The translations under genes were made by a program, and so were the position numbers. A stretch of 17,286 nucleotides of DNA, taken from contig JAPUIV010000232.1 in the NCBI GenBank assembly GCA_027296665.1, positions 1-17,286 of the forward strand. Direction: 5' to 3'. Source of the DNA: Acidobacteriota bacterium (GTDB taxonomy: Bacteria; Acidobacteriota; Polarisedimenticolia; JAPUIV01). Below are positions 1 through 7,471 of the stretch, in pieces. Each line of letters opens with the position of its first letter. Within the stretch, counting starts at the first letter, position 1. The notes beneath the pieces are model-generated. The model had not been told where the DNA came from. It saw only the letters and a list, made by a program, of their open reading frames with translations, and made no database searches.

Positions 1-12
1 GCAGGTCTCCAA

Positions 13-1413
13 CTATTCCTCCCCGGCGGGGGTCTCTTCCTCCGGGGATGGCTCCGGAGTCGGAGCGCGCAGGGCGGAGATTCGTTCCTCGACCTCCCGG
101 ATCTGATCTTCCGGGACCTCGTAGATGGTCGGCCAGTTCCCCTGTTTCACGTACACCCTTTCCCCACCGGCCGGGCCGCCCACCAGAAGTTCAAAGGGAG
201 AATCGGGTTTTTCCTCGGTCCGGGCCGCCACCCGGAGGCGCGGTTCCGCCAGACCGAACCGGGTCTGATCGGGTTCCACCCCATCGATGAAGGCGACCGC
301 CCGCAGCGATTCCAGCGAATCGAGCAGTTCCTCGACTGTCTCCCTCACCGGCGATGAAGCCGGGTTCTCGCCGGCCCATTGCCAGCTCCCCGCCTCGTTC
401 TTCGCCAGACCGACCTCTCCCGCCGCATCGCTCAGATCCAGAGCCGCCAGGTTCCAGCGGGAGGCCAGAAAGAGTTCCGATTTCCGGAACTCATCAACCG
501 ATTGGTTCAGTTTTGGCCAGATCGACTCCTCCACCTCCATCACTGCGGATCGATCCCAGCGCCGCACAAAGAGATTCCCCGCCTCGTTCTTCGCCCCGAA
601 ATCGATCCGGCGCGGTTCCCGCCAGTCCTCCTGCAGGATGGAAACCCGGATGCCGGGCGCGTCCAGTCCGTAGATCTCCAGATTTTCCGGTTCCTCCGCT
701 GGAAACCGAATCGCCTTCAGCCTGCCCAGGTGGGAGATGAGATCGGCCACGGTCCCGTCGGCGGCCGGAGTATGGACGGGAGACTCCAGATTCCATTTTC
801 CATCTTTCCGGATCATGCGGATGGTCGCATCCTTCCTCTGGATCTCCAGTTGGTTCACTCTCCACGTTTCCAGGCGGATCAGTTCTTTTTCCCGGAGAGC
901 CATGAGATCGACCTCCCTGGCCCGGGCGACTCCCGAGGAGAGAAGAAGTAGATCTGTTTCCGCCCCTATCTGTCCATAGTATTCCCCGGAAAAGGGATGC
1001 TTTTCGCCGATCCGGACCGTTTCCTCGCTTTTCCCCTCTCCCTCTCCCGCGGAGATCTCCACTTCCACCTCGGGAGGAGCCAGGGAATAGCTTTCCAGAT
1101 CGGCCACCGGACCCAACCGTTTCTCGATGGTGGAGCGGAGAAGGGAGGAGACCAGGCCCTCCACGGCGGTGTCATCCGCCGGCGCGGTGATCGGCGCCTG
1201 GATCGACCAGCCCTCGGGGGTCTTCAGGAGAGTGATTTCACCCGCTTCCCGGCGCAGGCGCAATGAACGGACCTCTTCCTCCCCGACATGAAACAGTTTT
1301 TTCTCCTCCGCCTGGCGGCTCTCATCGTCCTGCTTCTTCCGCCAGTCATAGACGGCGTAGGAGACCACCCCGGCCATCAGCAGGAATGCCGCCACGCCCC
1401 GCCTGGAGATCAC
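13..1413 (-). CDS. DUF4340 domain-containing protein, partner of a Gld-type ABC transporter
   Basis: A membrane-anchored protein of about 466 residues, with one N-terminal hydrophobic segment soon after the start (GVAAFLLMAGVVSYAVYDW) and a large soluble remainder. Three copies of a DUF4340-like repeat are visible. Each has a Trp-containing strand, a P-A-D type turn, an amphipathic helix, and then a Y/F-G-L or Y-S-L...P motif leading into a strand: roughly residues 65-120, 205-265 and 340-400. The C-terminus is acidic and Pro-rich. I start it at GTG 1413, because GGAGG lies five bases upstream and the GTG overlaps the gldG stop as GTGA; a more distal in-frame GTG at 1440 lies inside gldG. The gene is last in the ATPase-permease-GldG-DUF4340 set, and DUF4340 proteins are commonly encoded next to GldG homologues. 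The biochemical role of the family is unknown. It probably sits with the ABC complex and extends into the periplasm (inference). Confidence 0.85.
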   Translation of the reverse strand: MISRRGVAAFLLMAGVVSYAVYDWRKKQDDESRQAEEKKLFHVGEEEVRSLRLRREAGEITLLKTPEGWSIQAPITAPADDTAVEGLVSSLLRSTIEKRLGPVADLESYSLAPPEVEVEISAGEGEGKSEETVRIGEKHPFSGEYYGQIGAETDLLLLSSGVARAREVDLMALREKELIRLETWRVNQLEIQRKDATIRMIRKDGKWNLESPVHTPAADGTVADLISHLGRLKAIRFPAEEPENLEIYGLDAPGIRVSILQEDWREPRRIDFGAKNEAGNLFVRRWDRSAVMEVEESIWPKLNQSVDEFRKSELFLASRWNLAALDLSDAAGEVGLAKNEAGSWQWAGENPASSPVRETVEELLDSLESLRAVAFIDGVEPDQTRFGLAEPRLRVAARTEEKPDSPFELLVGGPAGGERVYVKQGNWPTIYEVPEDQIREVEERISALRAPTPEPSPEEETPAGEE

Positions 1414-3023
1414 AGATGCCTCCGGCGCAGCCAGACCCACATGCCCAGGGTAAGCAAGGCCAGGGGGATGATGATCACGGTGGAGAGGCGCACGATCAGG
1501 GCATCCCGCCGGGAGATCATCAGGGTGCGGGAGGCGACCCTTTTCGGGCGGATCGAGATCAGGTCTTCCTGTTCGGACAGCCAGGCGATCACGCTCAGGA
1601 GGAGATCGCTGTTTCCCTGCAGGTTGAAGAATTGATTGCTGGAGAAGTCGGAATCACCGAACAGGACCACGCGGCTCTTGGCCTGGGCGGAGGAGTCCGG
1701 TTCGGCCGCCTCTGCCGGTTCCGCCGTTGCTTCCTCGCCTTCCCCTGCGTCCGGCGGGGGAGCGGATTGCCGGGCCGGGGCGGTCGCCAGGGCGGCCAGG
1801 GGAATCGGTCCCGGGCGGTCGGCATCATTCTGCCGGACACGTCCGGACTGGATCTCCTCCGGATCGGTTTCCCCCCAGCTGGAGGCATCGGTTTGCACCA
1901 GATACTGTTTATCGATCCCCTCCCCGGCCACCTCCTCAATCAATTTCACCGAGGAGGCATCGGGGAAAAAAGAAAAGGCCCGGAGATCGGCCACGATCGG
2001 GTGGGAGACATATACCGAGCCGATGGGCACCAGGGCATCAAACCCGAGAAGCTGTGAAATCGGATTGGTGTTGATCACCCGGTCGGCCTCGACCTGGAGT
2101 CCATAGCCGGCGAGAAGGGTTCCCAGTCCATTGTCCTTGCCGGGATCGGCAAGCACCAGAAGCGACTTCCCTTCCCCCAGCCAGCCCTCGACCATCGCCG
2201 CCTCGGGCTCGAGGAAACCGACCTCGGCACCCGCAACCACGAGGACGGTGGCGTCCCCGGGTATATTCTCCACCTGCAGGAGTTCCACCGTTTCGATCCC
2301 ATACTGCTGTTTCTTCAATGCGTCACGGAATGAAGATGCCCCCCGTCCCTCGAAGTCGTCCGGCTCCCGTTCTCCGTGGCCCCGGGTGAAGTAGATCATC
2401 TTTTTCTCATCCCGGCTGACCTTCCGGATGGCGTTGGTCACCTTCTCCTCGTTGAAATCGACAACCCTGGTCTGCTGATCGCCACTGACGAACACCAGGA
2501 CCCCCGCCTCGGAGACGTCGTATTTGGCCACCTCGCCGGGATTCTTGAAAGGATCCACGAACCGGAAGGAGACCCGGCTGGTGTGGTACCGGTAACTTTC
2601 GAACAGATCCTTCATTCTTTGCCGGTTGCCTTCGTCCCCTTCCCCCAGGAAGCCGATCACCTCCACCGGCCGCTGCAGGCCTGCAAGGATCTCCCTGGTC
2701 TGGCCGGCCAGTGTGAACACCCCCTCCTCGGTGAAGTCGACACGGTACGGGTGCCGGAAACCGAGGAAGTTCACCGCCGCCAGGAGGGCAAGAACCACCA
2801 GAGAATAGATCACTGCACCGGAAAGGGAACGGACCGACCGGCCGGTGAGGGAAGCCAGGATCCCGGCGCGGTTCAAGTACATGCCGAAGACCAGCACGAG
2901 GCCTCCGGCGATCAGGCCTGAAATGAAAATGATGGGCCGGCCCGGCCAGATCAGAAAGGCCAGCAGGGCCCCGATCAGGAGAATAAACCCAGACAAAGGT
3001 GCAATCCGTTTCAGGTGATTCAC
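1410..3023 (-). CDS. GldG-type ABC transporter auxiliary protein (ABC_transp_aux family)
   Basis: A 537-residue membrane protein. It has three N-terminal hydrophobic segments (about residues 10-26, 30-49 and 68-87), a large extracytoplasmic domain and a final transmembrane helix near 512-531 followed by a basic tail (RRRHL). The soluble part resembles GldG/ABC_transp_aux proteins: a sequence after the third helix resembling VDFTEEGVFTLAGQT, then a region where an RGHGE motif precedes a DALKKQQY helix. A low-complexity linker rich in Pro, Ala, Glu and Asp (about residues 420-450) precedes a conserved VVLFGDSDF-type segment. The start is GTG, with GGAGGT five bases upstream; the permease stop lies four bases before it. 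In Bacteroidota, GldG belongs to the gliding-motility ABC complex with GldA and GldF. Elsewhere the substrate is unknown and no other gliding gene is present here, so I do not assign a gliding role. Confidence 0.86.
   Translation of the reverse strand: MNHLKRIAPLSGFILLIGALLAFLIWPGRPIIFISGLIAGGLVLVFGMYLNRAGILASLTGRSVRSLSGAVIYSLVVLALLAAVNFLGFRHPYRVDFTEEGVFTLAGQTREILAGLQRPVEVIGFLGEGDEGNRQRMKDLFESYRYHTSRVSFRFVDPFKNPGEVAKYDVSEAGVLVFVSGDQQTRVVDFNEEKVTNAIRKVSRDEKKMIYFTRGHGEREPDDFEGRGASSFRDALKKQQYGIETVELLQVENIPGDATVLVVAGAEVGFLEPEAAMVEGWLGEGKSLLVLADPGKDNGLGTLLAGYGLQVEADRVINTNPISQLLGFDALVPIGSVYVSHPIVADLRAFSFFPDASSVKLIEEVAGEGIDKQYLVQTDASSWGETDPEEIQSGRVRQNDADRPGPIPLAALATAPARQSAPPPDAGEGEEATAEPAEAAEPDSSAQAKSRVVLFGDSDFSSNQFFNLQGNSDLLLSVIAWLSEQEDLISIRPKRVASRTLMISRRDALIVRLSTVIIIPLALLTLGMWVWLRRRHL
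1419..1423 (-). promoter_or_regulatory. Ribosome binding site that decides the DUF4340 gene start
   Basis: The minus strand reads GGAGG followed by five bases (catct) and then GTG at 1413. This strong Shine-Dalgarno lies within the last codons of the upstream gldG-like gene. It favours GTG 1413 over the in-frame GTG at 1440 and implies translational coupling through the GTGA overlap. Confidence 0.7.
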
Positions 3024-3026
3024 GCC

Positions 3027-3794
3027 CTACCTCCAGCGCTTCGATTCGATGACCCGCTGGGTCAGGAAGAGACAGAAGCCGATGACCGAGAGGTAATAGA
3101 TGACATGGGTGGAACTGATGACCCCCTTTTCGAAATCTTCCAGATGGTCGATGAGCGAGAGATAGGAAAGGACATTGCCCAGGAGGGGATTCACCTGCCC
3201 GGTGACCCAGGAGATCAACCAGAGCAGGAAGATCATCCCGAAGCTGCTCAGGGCGGCAATCACCTGGTTATCGGTCAGGGACGAAGCGAGCAGCCCGATG
3301 GCTACGAAGGACGCCCCCAGGAGAACCATCCCCAGGAACCCCGTCAAGATCGGGGGAAGATCGGGATTCCCGACCCAGAACAGGATCGCCGGGAACAGGA
3401 GAGACAGGCCCAGCAGGAACATCACCATGGAAAGCCCGCCGAGGAACTTTCCCACCACCAGTTCCATGTGGGAGATCGGGGCGGTGAGGAGAAGTTCCGC
3501 GGTGCCGTTCTTTTTTTCTTCCGCGAACAGGCGCATGGTGAGGGCCGGGATCATCAACAGAAAGATGAAACGGGTCAGCCCAAAGAAGGGTCGCACCACC
3601 CATTCATTGACATTCAATTGCTGGAGGTAATAGGGATTGTTGGCAGACTGCAGGCAGATATTGCTGAACCCGATCAGGACCCGGTAAAACACCAGTCCGA
3701 CCAGGAAGAAGTAGACGCCGGAGACGATATATCCCAGGGGAGAACCGAAATAGGCCCGAAACTCACGCCACATGATGGTGAGGGCGTTTTTCAT
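3027..3794 (-). CDS. ABC-2 type transporter permease, GldF-like
   Basis: A 255-residue polytopic membrane protein with about six hydrophobic segments, typical of ABC-2 permeases. It starts MKNALTIMWREFRAYFGSPLGYI, which has the amphipathic elbow helix and the F-x-S-P-x-x-Y pattern common to GldF and NosY-like permeases. A cytoplasmic stretch, LFAEEKKNGTAELLLTAP, is the usual conserved loop (E-K-x-x-G-T-x-E-L-L) that contacts the ATPase. The start is ATG 3794, overlapping the ATPase stop as ATGA, with GGAGGAG upstream. It should form the membrane channel of the transporter with the ATPase encoded directly upstream. The substrate cannot be read from the sequence. Confidence 0.88.
   Translation of the reverse strand: MKNALTIMWREFRAYFGSPLGYIVSGVYFFLVGLVFYRVLIGFSNICLQSANNPYYLQQLNVNEWVVRPFFGLTRFIFLLMIPALTMRLFAEEKKNGTAELLLTAPISHMELVVGKFLGGLSMVMFLLGLSLLFPAILFWVGNPDLPPILTGFLGMVLLGASFVAIGLLASSLTDNQVIAALSSFGMIFLLWLISWVTGQVNPLLGNVLSYLSLIDHLEDFEKGVISSTHVIYYLSVIGFCLFLTQRVIESKRWR
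3029..3034 (-). promoter_or_regulatory. Ribosome binding site supporting the GTG start of the GldG-like gene
   Basis: GGAGGT on the minus strand lies five bases upstream of GTG 3023 and overlaps the end of the permease gene. It supports the non-ATG start, since no ATG lies nearby in frame. Confidence 0.65.
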
Positions 3795-4729
3795 TTTTGC
3801 GTCTCCTCCTCCCTGGTGAGCCGGATGAAGATCTCCTCCAGACTCAAGGAAACACGCGCGATCTCCAGAACTCCCCAGTTCCTTTCGACCGCCATCCGGG
3901 CAACCTCCTCCCGGAGGTCCTTGCGGAGATCTGTCTCAACCGTGTACCCACCCGGCACCTTCTCCCGGGGACACACCGACAGGACACCCGGAAGGCTCTC
4001 CAACCTCGACCCGATCTCGGGTTGATCCCGGGCCACCAGGAGGGAAATCTGATCGTTCTTCCGGAGGCGGGCGGCCAGCCCCGCCTGGGTATCCACGGCA
4101 ACCAATTTTCCCTCGTGAATGATCACCACCCGCCCGCAGATTTTCTGAACCTCCGGAAGGATGTGGGTGGAAAGGATCACAGTATGATTCCCTCCCAACG
4201 ATCGGATCAACGACCGGATCTCGGTTATTTGCACCGGGTCGAGGCCGATGGTCGGCTCATCCAAGATCAACACCGGCGGTTCGTGAATGATCGCCTGCGC
4301 CAGCCCGACCCTTTGCTGGAATCCCTTCGAAAGGTTGCCAATCAACCGGTGCTGGACGGCGCCCAATCCGCATCGTTCCACTACCTTGCCGATCCTGCCG
4401 CGCAGATCCCGGCTCGGGATGCCCCGGATCCGCCCCACGAAATCCAGAAACCGGTCTACGGTCATCTCCCGGTACAAAGGGGGGTTTTCCGGCAGGTACC
4501 CGATCTGGCTCTTTACCTCTCGAGGTTGCCGGATCACGTCGAATCCCGCCACCCGGGCCGTCCCCAGAGTCGGACTGAGATAGCAGGAGAGAATCCGCAT
4601 CATGGTGGTCTTGCCGGCTCCGTTGGGTCCCAGGAACCCAAGGATCTCCCCCTTGTTCACCTCGAAACTCAGGCTGGAGACCGCGGTCCGATCCCCGTAC
4701 CGTTTGGTGACCTTCTCGACCTGGATCAT
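3791..4729 (-). CDS. ABC transporter ATP-binding protein, GldA-like
   Basis: A 312-residue nucleotide-binding subunit. Motifs appear in the correct order: Walker A GPNGAGKTT at about residues 34-42, a Q-loop region, the signature LSKGFQQR at about 133-140, Walker B VLILDEP at about 153-159 and the switch histidine in STH at about 187-189. LSKG in place of LSGG is usual for the GldA/NatA-like branch. About 90 residues after the ATPase core form the C-terminal domain typical of this branch, ending in SLEEIFIRL. I place the start at ATG 4729 (MIQVEKVTKRYG), where GAGGGA lies upstream; a TTG at 4753 in the same frame adds eight unlikely residues. The gene is translationally coupled to the permease. 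It should energise the ABC complex formed with the permease and the GldG-like protein. Confidence 0.9.
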   Translation of the reverse strand: MIQVEKVTKRYGDRTAVSSLSFEVNKGEILGFLGPNGAGKTTMMRILSCYLSPTLGTARVAGFDVIRQPREVKSQIGYLPENPPLYREMTVDRFLDFVGRIRGIPSRDLRGRIGKVVERCGLGAVQHRLIGNLSKGFQQRVGLAQAIIHEPPVLILDEPTIGLDPVQITEIRSLIRSLGGNHTVILSTHILPEVQKICGRVVIIHEGKLVAVDTQAGLAARLRKNDQISLLVARDQPEIGSRLESLPGVLSVCPREKVPGGYTVETDLRKDLREEVARMAVERNWGVLEIARVSLSLEEIFIRLTREEETQK

Positions 4730-4848
4730 TCCGTTCCCTCTTCCTCCCCTCAATGGCGCGGGGAGCGCAACATCCGCACAGGAGGCAGAAATTGGCTCCC
4801 CATTTATCCCTGAATCTGGGACGGGATACCGTACTCCAAAGAGATGTC
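4730..4848 (-). other. Intergenic gap between the unknown membrane protein and the ABC genes
   Basis: A 119-base gap, the longest non-coding stretch within the left minus-strand unit. Apart from the purine-rich Shine-Dalgarno region just before the ATPase start, I see no convincing promoter pair, no hairpin with a T-tract and no RNA gene. Read-through from mltG is the simplest reading, but a weak internal promoter cannot be excluded. Confidence 0.4.
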
Positions 4849-5550
4849 TCAGTCAAGAATCCGGAGACCGGGATCTGGATGGACAAAGAGATACCCGCCG
4901 GGATAGGCGAACAGTTCGATCTCCTGCGGCATGCCCGATTCCCAGGGGGATTGAAATTCGCGGGTCTCGACAAAGGGAAGGGAGAAGCCGATTTTTGTTA
5001 ATACCCGCCACAACCGGCCGGGGCGGGCCGGAAGGAGGGCACGGCGTGTGATCGATTCCGGTGAAGGGATCTCGGACCGATCGGAAACGGCAAGGAACCA
5101 GGCAAGACGATGGGAGTCCTGCAGGCCGAGGTGGTGCAAGAACGGCTTCCACAGAATGAACTGTCCCGACAGCGACCAGCGCCCCCGGGGAGTCGCACCT
5201 GACGGATCGATCGGGGGAGCAGGATATCCGGCAACGGGCCGAAAATGGAAAAAGATTTCGCCGCCTTCCCCTTTCCCTAATTCCAGATTTCCGACCAGCA
5301 CCATTTCTGAAATCGGCTGAAACCCCCGCAACCCGAGACCCGCGGCACCGAGAAGGATGCCGGTGGCCAGCAGGAGGCAAGCCGGAACCAGCAGCAGGAA
5401 AGCCCGCTCGGCGCTGCCCCACATGTAGGGAACCCCCCTGCGGAACTTTCGGATCAGTGCGCCGACCCACCCAAAAAAGGTCCGCAGGGTAAAATACAGG
5501 CCCGCGGATGTTAGGAGAAGGGAAATGACAAACACTCGTTCGGTGTACAT
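4849..5550 (-). CDS. Uncharacterised membrane protein with two N-terminal transmembrane helices
   Basis: A 233-residue protein I do not firmly recognise. It has two hydrophobic helices, at about residues 5-30 and 48-75, separated by a short basic stretch (RKFRRG). A soluble domain of about 150 residues follows and contains a GEIFFHFRPVAGY strand, then W-S-L-S-G-Q-F-I-L-W-K and LHHLGLQDSHRLAWF. That W-x-L-x-G...W...LGL pattern resembles conserved proteins often mislabelled as cation/multidrug efflux pump; I offer this only as a weak likeness. The start ATG 5550 lies 23 bases after the mltG stop, and the gene ends 119 bases before the ABC ATPase. It is probably in the ruvX-mltG transcription unit. 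Codon usage and composition look native. Confidence 0.7.
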   Translation of the reverse strand: MYTERVFVISLLLTSAGLYFTLRTFFGWVGALIRKFRRGVPYMWGSAERAFLLLVPACLLLATGILLGAAGLGLRGFQPISEMVLVGNLELGKGEGGEIFFHFRPVAGYPAPPIDPSGATPRGRWSLSGQFILWKPFLHHLGLQDSHRLAWFLAVSDRSEIPSPESITRRALLPARPGRLWRVLTKIGFSLPFVETREFQSPWESGMPQEIELFAYPGGYLFVHPDPGLRILD

Positions 5551-5573
5551 GGGCCTCAGTCACTCGCAGGCGG

Positions 5574-6593
5574 TCACTGTTGATACCTCCGGACCGCCGC
5601 CTGATGTTCCACCAGGGTCCTGGAAAAATGGTGGCGGCCGGTATTCATCGACACGAAATAGATGTAATCCGAGTCTCCGGGACAGAGAGCGGCCTGGATC
5701 GATCTCTCACCGGGATTCGCGATCGGCCCGGGAGGCAACCCCCGGTTCGTGTAGGTATTGTAGGGTGTCGAACTGATCAGATCGGCTCGGGTCAGACGGC
5801 CGGTGTAGGATCCCTCGCGGAGTAAACCGTAGATCACGGTTGGATCGCATTGCAGAAGCATTCCACGGCGCAAACGATTGTGAAACACACCCGAGATGAT
5901 CGCCCGTTCCTCCTCCCTCCCGGTTTCCTTCTCGATCAGGGACGCCATGGTCACCGCCGCCAGCGGATCGATCTCCCCCGCGACGCACTCCAGTTGCACG
6001 ACTCGATCCCAGACCTCACGGAATCTTCGCACCATTGCCCCGAAGATCTCTTCGGGAGGAGCCGAGCGTGAAAACCTGTAGGTGTCGGGAAACAGGAATC
6101 CCTCCAGATCGACCGCCCCGGGGCCCAGGTCCCTGATCAGACCAGGGTCCCGAAAGGCCTCGCGCAACGATTGGCGTTCACCGATGCCTGCCTCCACCAA
6201 TGTTGCGATGATCTCCTCGCCGCGCGCTCCCTCCGGGAAAGTGACCTGGCGCAGGAAAACCTTTCCGTCGAGAAGCTGCCGGATGACCCTGGCGGTGGTA
6301 ACCGGCATCTCGAATTTGTACTCTCCGGAGTGGATCCGGTTCTCTTCCATCGACAATGCGAGGTAGAGGCGGGCGGGAAGGGAGTACCGGATGATCCCCT
6401 CGCCCTGAAGAAGGGCGATCACCCGCCGGGCGGATGCCCCCTCCGGCACTTCCACGATATGACCCCCTCCTTCCCCGCCCTGGTAGGGAGTGTTCAGAAG
6501 AACCGCAAACAGGATGACCAGGGCCAGCGGGGAGAGGCAGAGAAAAAACAGCAGGGGGAAGAGGTTCATTCCGGGAGGGAGATGAGATTTCAT
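5574..6593 (-). CDS. mltG: Endolytic murein transglycosylase MltG (YceG-like)
   Basis: A 339-residue protein of usual length for the family. It has one N-terminal membrane anchor (about residues 11-33) and a periplasmic catalytic region. The conserved block TMASLIEKETG carries the expected catalytic glutamate, E221. It is followed by GVFHNRL, the CDPTVIYGL motif, the STPYNTY box and NRGLPPGPIANPG, all hallmarks of YceG/MltG. The enzyme cleaves nascent peptidoglycan strands endolytically to release or terminate them (family knowledge). I start it at ATG 6593 because that overlaps the ruvX stop as ATGA and places the membrane segment normally. The frame stays open upstream to 6917, but that extension runs through ruvX and lacks MltG character. 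The ruvX-mltG pairing is common in bacteria. Confidence 0.95.
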   Translation of the reverse strand: MKSHLPPGMNLFPLLFFLCLSPLALVILFAVLLNTPYQGGEGGGHIVEVPEGASARRVIALLQGEGIIRYSLPARLYLALSMEENRIHSGEYKFEMPVTTARVIRQLLDGKVFLRQVTFPEGARGEEIIATLVEAGIGERQSLREAFRDPGLIRDLGPGAVDLEGFLFPDTYRFSRSAPPEEIFGAMVRRFREVWDRVVQLECVAGEIDPLAAVTMASLIEKETGREEERAIISGVFHNRLRRGMLLQCDPTVIYGLLREGSYTGRLTRADLISSTPYNTYTNRGLPPGPIANPGERSIQAALCPGDSDYIYFVSMNTGRHHFSRTLVEHQAAVRRYQQ

Positions 6594-7033
6594 TCCGTTT
6601 TCTCCAGCCGGGACGACCGGGCATCTAGGTAGCCCTGAAGGATGAAAACCGCTGCCAGTCGATCCCGCAACAATTTTCTCTTGCTGCGCCGCACCGACCC
6701 CTCCAGAAGGGCTCGTTCCGCCGCCACGGTGGTCAATCTCTCGTCCCAGGTCTCCACGGGAAGGCCGATCCCTTCCGCCAGTCTCCTGACAAAATCCTCG
6801 ACTCGTTGCGCCTGCCGGCCGATCGTTCCGTCCATCCGTCTGGGCAGGCCGACAACGACCCTCTCTACCTGCTGCCGGGCCACGATTTCCCGGAGGGCAC
6901 GGAGGTCTTCCTCCCATCCCCGGCTTTCCAGGGTGTCGATGCCCTGCGCGGTGATTCGCAGGGGATCGCTGACCGCCAGGCCGATTCTCTTCTCCCCATA
7001 ATCTATTCCCAGAATGCGGAAAAGGGTAGGCAA
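6590..7033 (-). CDS. ruvX: Putative pre-16S rRNA nuclease / Holliday junction resolvase-like RuvX (YqgF)
   Basis: An RNase H-fold protein of 147 residues if started at TTG 7033, close to the usual 135-150. Motifs: RILGIDYGEKRIGLAVSD with the first acidic residue, VVGLPRRMDGT, WDERLTT, and a C-terminal D-R-L-A-A-V-F-I-L-Q-G-Y-L-D helix with the D-x-x-A-A acidic site. YqgF matures the 16S rRNA 5' end in E. coli (family knowledge). Start choice is open. TTG 7033 gives the family's normal N-terminus, with GGGAAG about eight bases upstream. ATG 7075 and TTG 7096 lie in the same frame and would add 14 or 21 residues before the conserved core; ATG 7075 is the conventional alternative. The gene overlaps mltG by four bases and diverges from the [2Fe-2S] gene. 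Confidence 0.9.
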   Translation of the reverse strand: MPTLFRILGIDYGEKRIGLAVSDPLRITAQGIDTLESRGWEEDLRALREIVARQQVERVVVGLPRRMDGTIGRQAQRVEDFVRRLAEGIGLPVETWDERLTTVAAERALLEGSVRRSKRKLLRDRLAAVFILQGYLDARSSRLEKTE

Positions 7034-7079
7034 TTGGTTATCTTCCCGGCGGAATTCCGCCAGCACCCCGGACATTTCC

Positions 7080-7109
7080 TTGACCGGGGAGGGCAATGGG
7101 CCCTAAATT
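7080..7109 (+). promoter_or_regulatory. Candidate sigma70-type promoter for the [2Fe-2S] protein gene
   Basis: TTGACC at 7080-7085 and TAAATT at 7104-7109 are separated by 18 bases: five of six and four of six matches to consensus. Transcription would begin near 7116, downstream of the in-frame ATG at 7096 and upstream of ATG 7147. This supports the shorter form of the protein. The -35 box lies inside the possible 5' extension of ruvX. Confidence 0.4.
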
Positions 7110-7116
7110 CGATCTA

Positions 7117-7128
7117 GAGGAATTCCTC
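7117..7128. repeat. 12-bp perfect palindrome between divergent genes
   Basis: GAGGAATTCCTC reads the same on both strands. It sits between the candidate plus-strand -10 (7104-7109) and the candidate minus-strand -10 (7129-7134), where a repressor could control both directions. No regulator is encoded nearby, so operator function is inference. Confidence 0.35.
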
Positions 7129-7134
7129 ATTATA
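7129..7134 (-). promoter_or_regulatory. Candidate -10 box for ruvX-mltG and the genes downstream
   Basis: The minus strand reads a perfect TATAAT in an otherwise G+C-rich region, 95 bases upstream of TTG 7033 and 53 bases upstream of ATG 7075. I see no good -35 box 16-18 bases further upstream, so this is only a candidate. Confidence 0.3.
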
Positions 7135-7146
7135 AAAGAGGTGCTG

Positions 7147-7458
7147 ATGACCACTCCCCTGGGTGATATTCTGGAGGACTACGAACGCCTGGTTCAGCTT
7201 ACAATATTGAAAACGGTCTACCCGGTTCCGGAAAATAATACCATCCTCCGCCTGCTGCAGTACCTTCAATTCAATATCACCTTCGGACGATTCTGCTGGA
7301 ATGGCGATTGCAAGAATTGCGCCTTTCGCTACCGGGGACCTGATGGGCGGGAACGAACGGCCCTGGGCTGTCAGACAGTCGTTCGATCGGGGATGAAGAT
7401 CGTCAAACTCCCCGCCGGAATCACGCCCGGCGACCCGGACTCTTCCGATCGTACCTGA
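7147..7458 (+). CDS. Small [2Fe-2S]-binding protein (ferredoxin-like fold, SdhB/XDH-type cysteine spacing)
   Basis: A 103-residue protein and the only convincing plus-strand gene. Cys50, Cys55, Cys58 and Cys75 form C-x4-C-x2-C-x16-C. The context, F-C-W-N-G-D-C-K-N-C-A-F followed by L-G-C-Q-T-V-V, resembles the [2Fe-2S] domain of succinate dehydrogenase iron-sulphur subunits and molybdo-hydroxylase small subunits. NNTILRLLQYL just before it matches the beta-grasp helix that precedes the first Cys. No second cluster domain or fused enzyme is present, so it is probably a free electron carrier or a subunit of an enzyme encoded elsewhere. I choose ATG 7147 with GAGGTG directly upstream. An in-frame ATG at 7096 would give 120 residues but sits inside the candidate promoter. 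It is convergent with gcvPB, with only 13 bases between the stops. Confidence 0.8.
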   Translation: MTTPLGDILEDYERLVQLTILKTVYPVPENNTILRLLQYLQFNITFGRFCWNGDCKNCAFRYRGPDGRERTALGCQTVVRSGMKIVKLPAGITPGDPDSSDRT

Positions 7459-7471
7459 AGAAAGAGGGGGA

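Noticed and set aside
3015..4025. Long plus-strand open frame opposite the ABC permease and ATPase
   Set aside because: Its composition is rich in His, Gln, Asp and Glu, it shows no domain, and it mirrors genuine ABC genes on the other strand.
6594..6917. N-terminal extension of MltG
   Set aside because: The in-frame extension overlaps ruvX fully and is Gly/Pro/Arg-rich; ATG 6593 gives the standard membrane-anchored protein.
7096..7146. Longer form of the [2Fe-2S] protein from ATG 7096
   Set aside because: This ATG lies between the -35 and -10 of the best candidate promoter, and its Shine-Dalgarno spacing is only about two bases.
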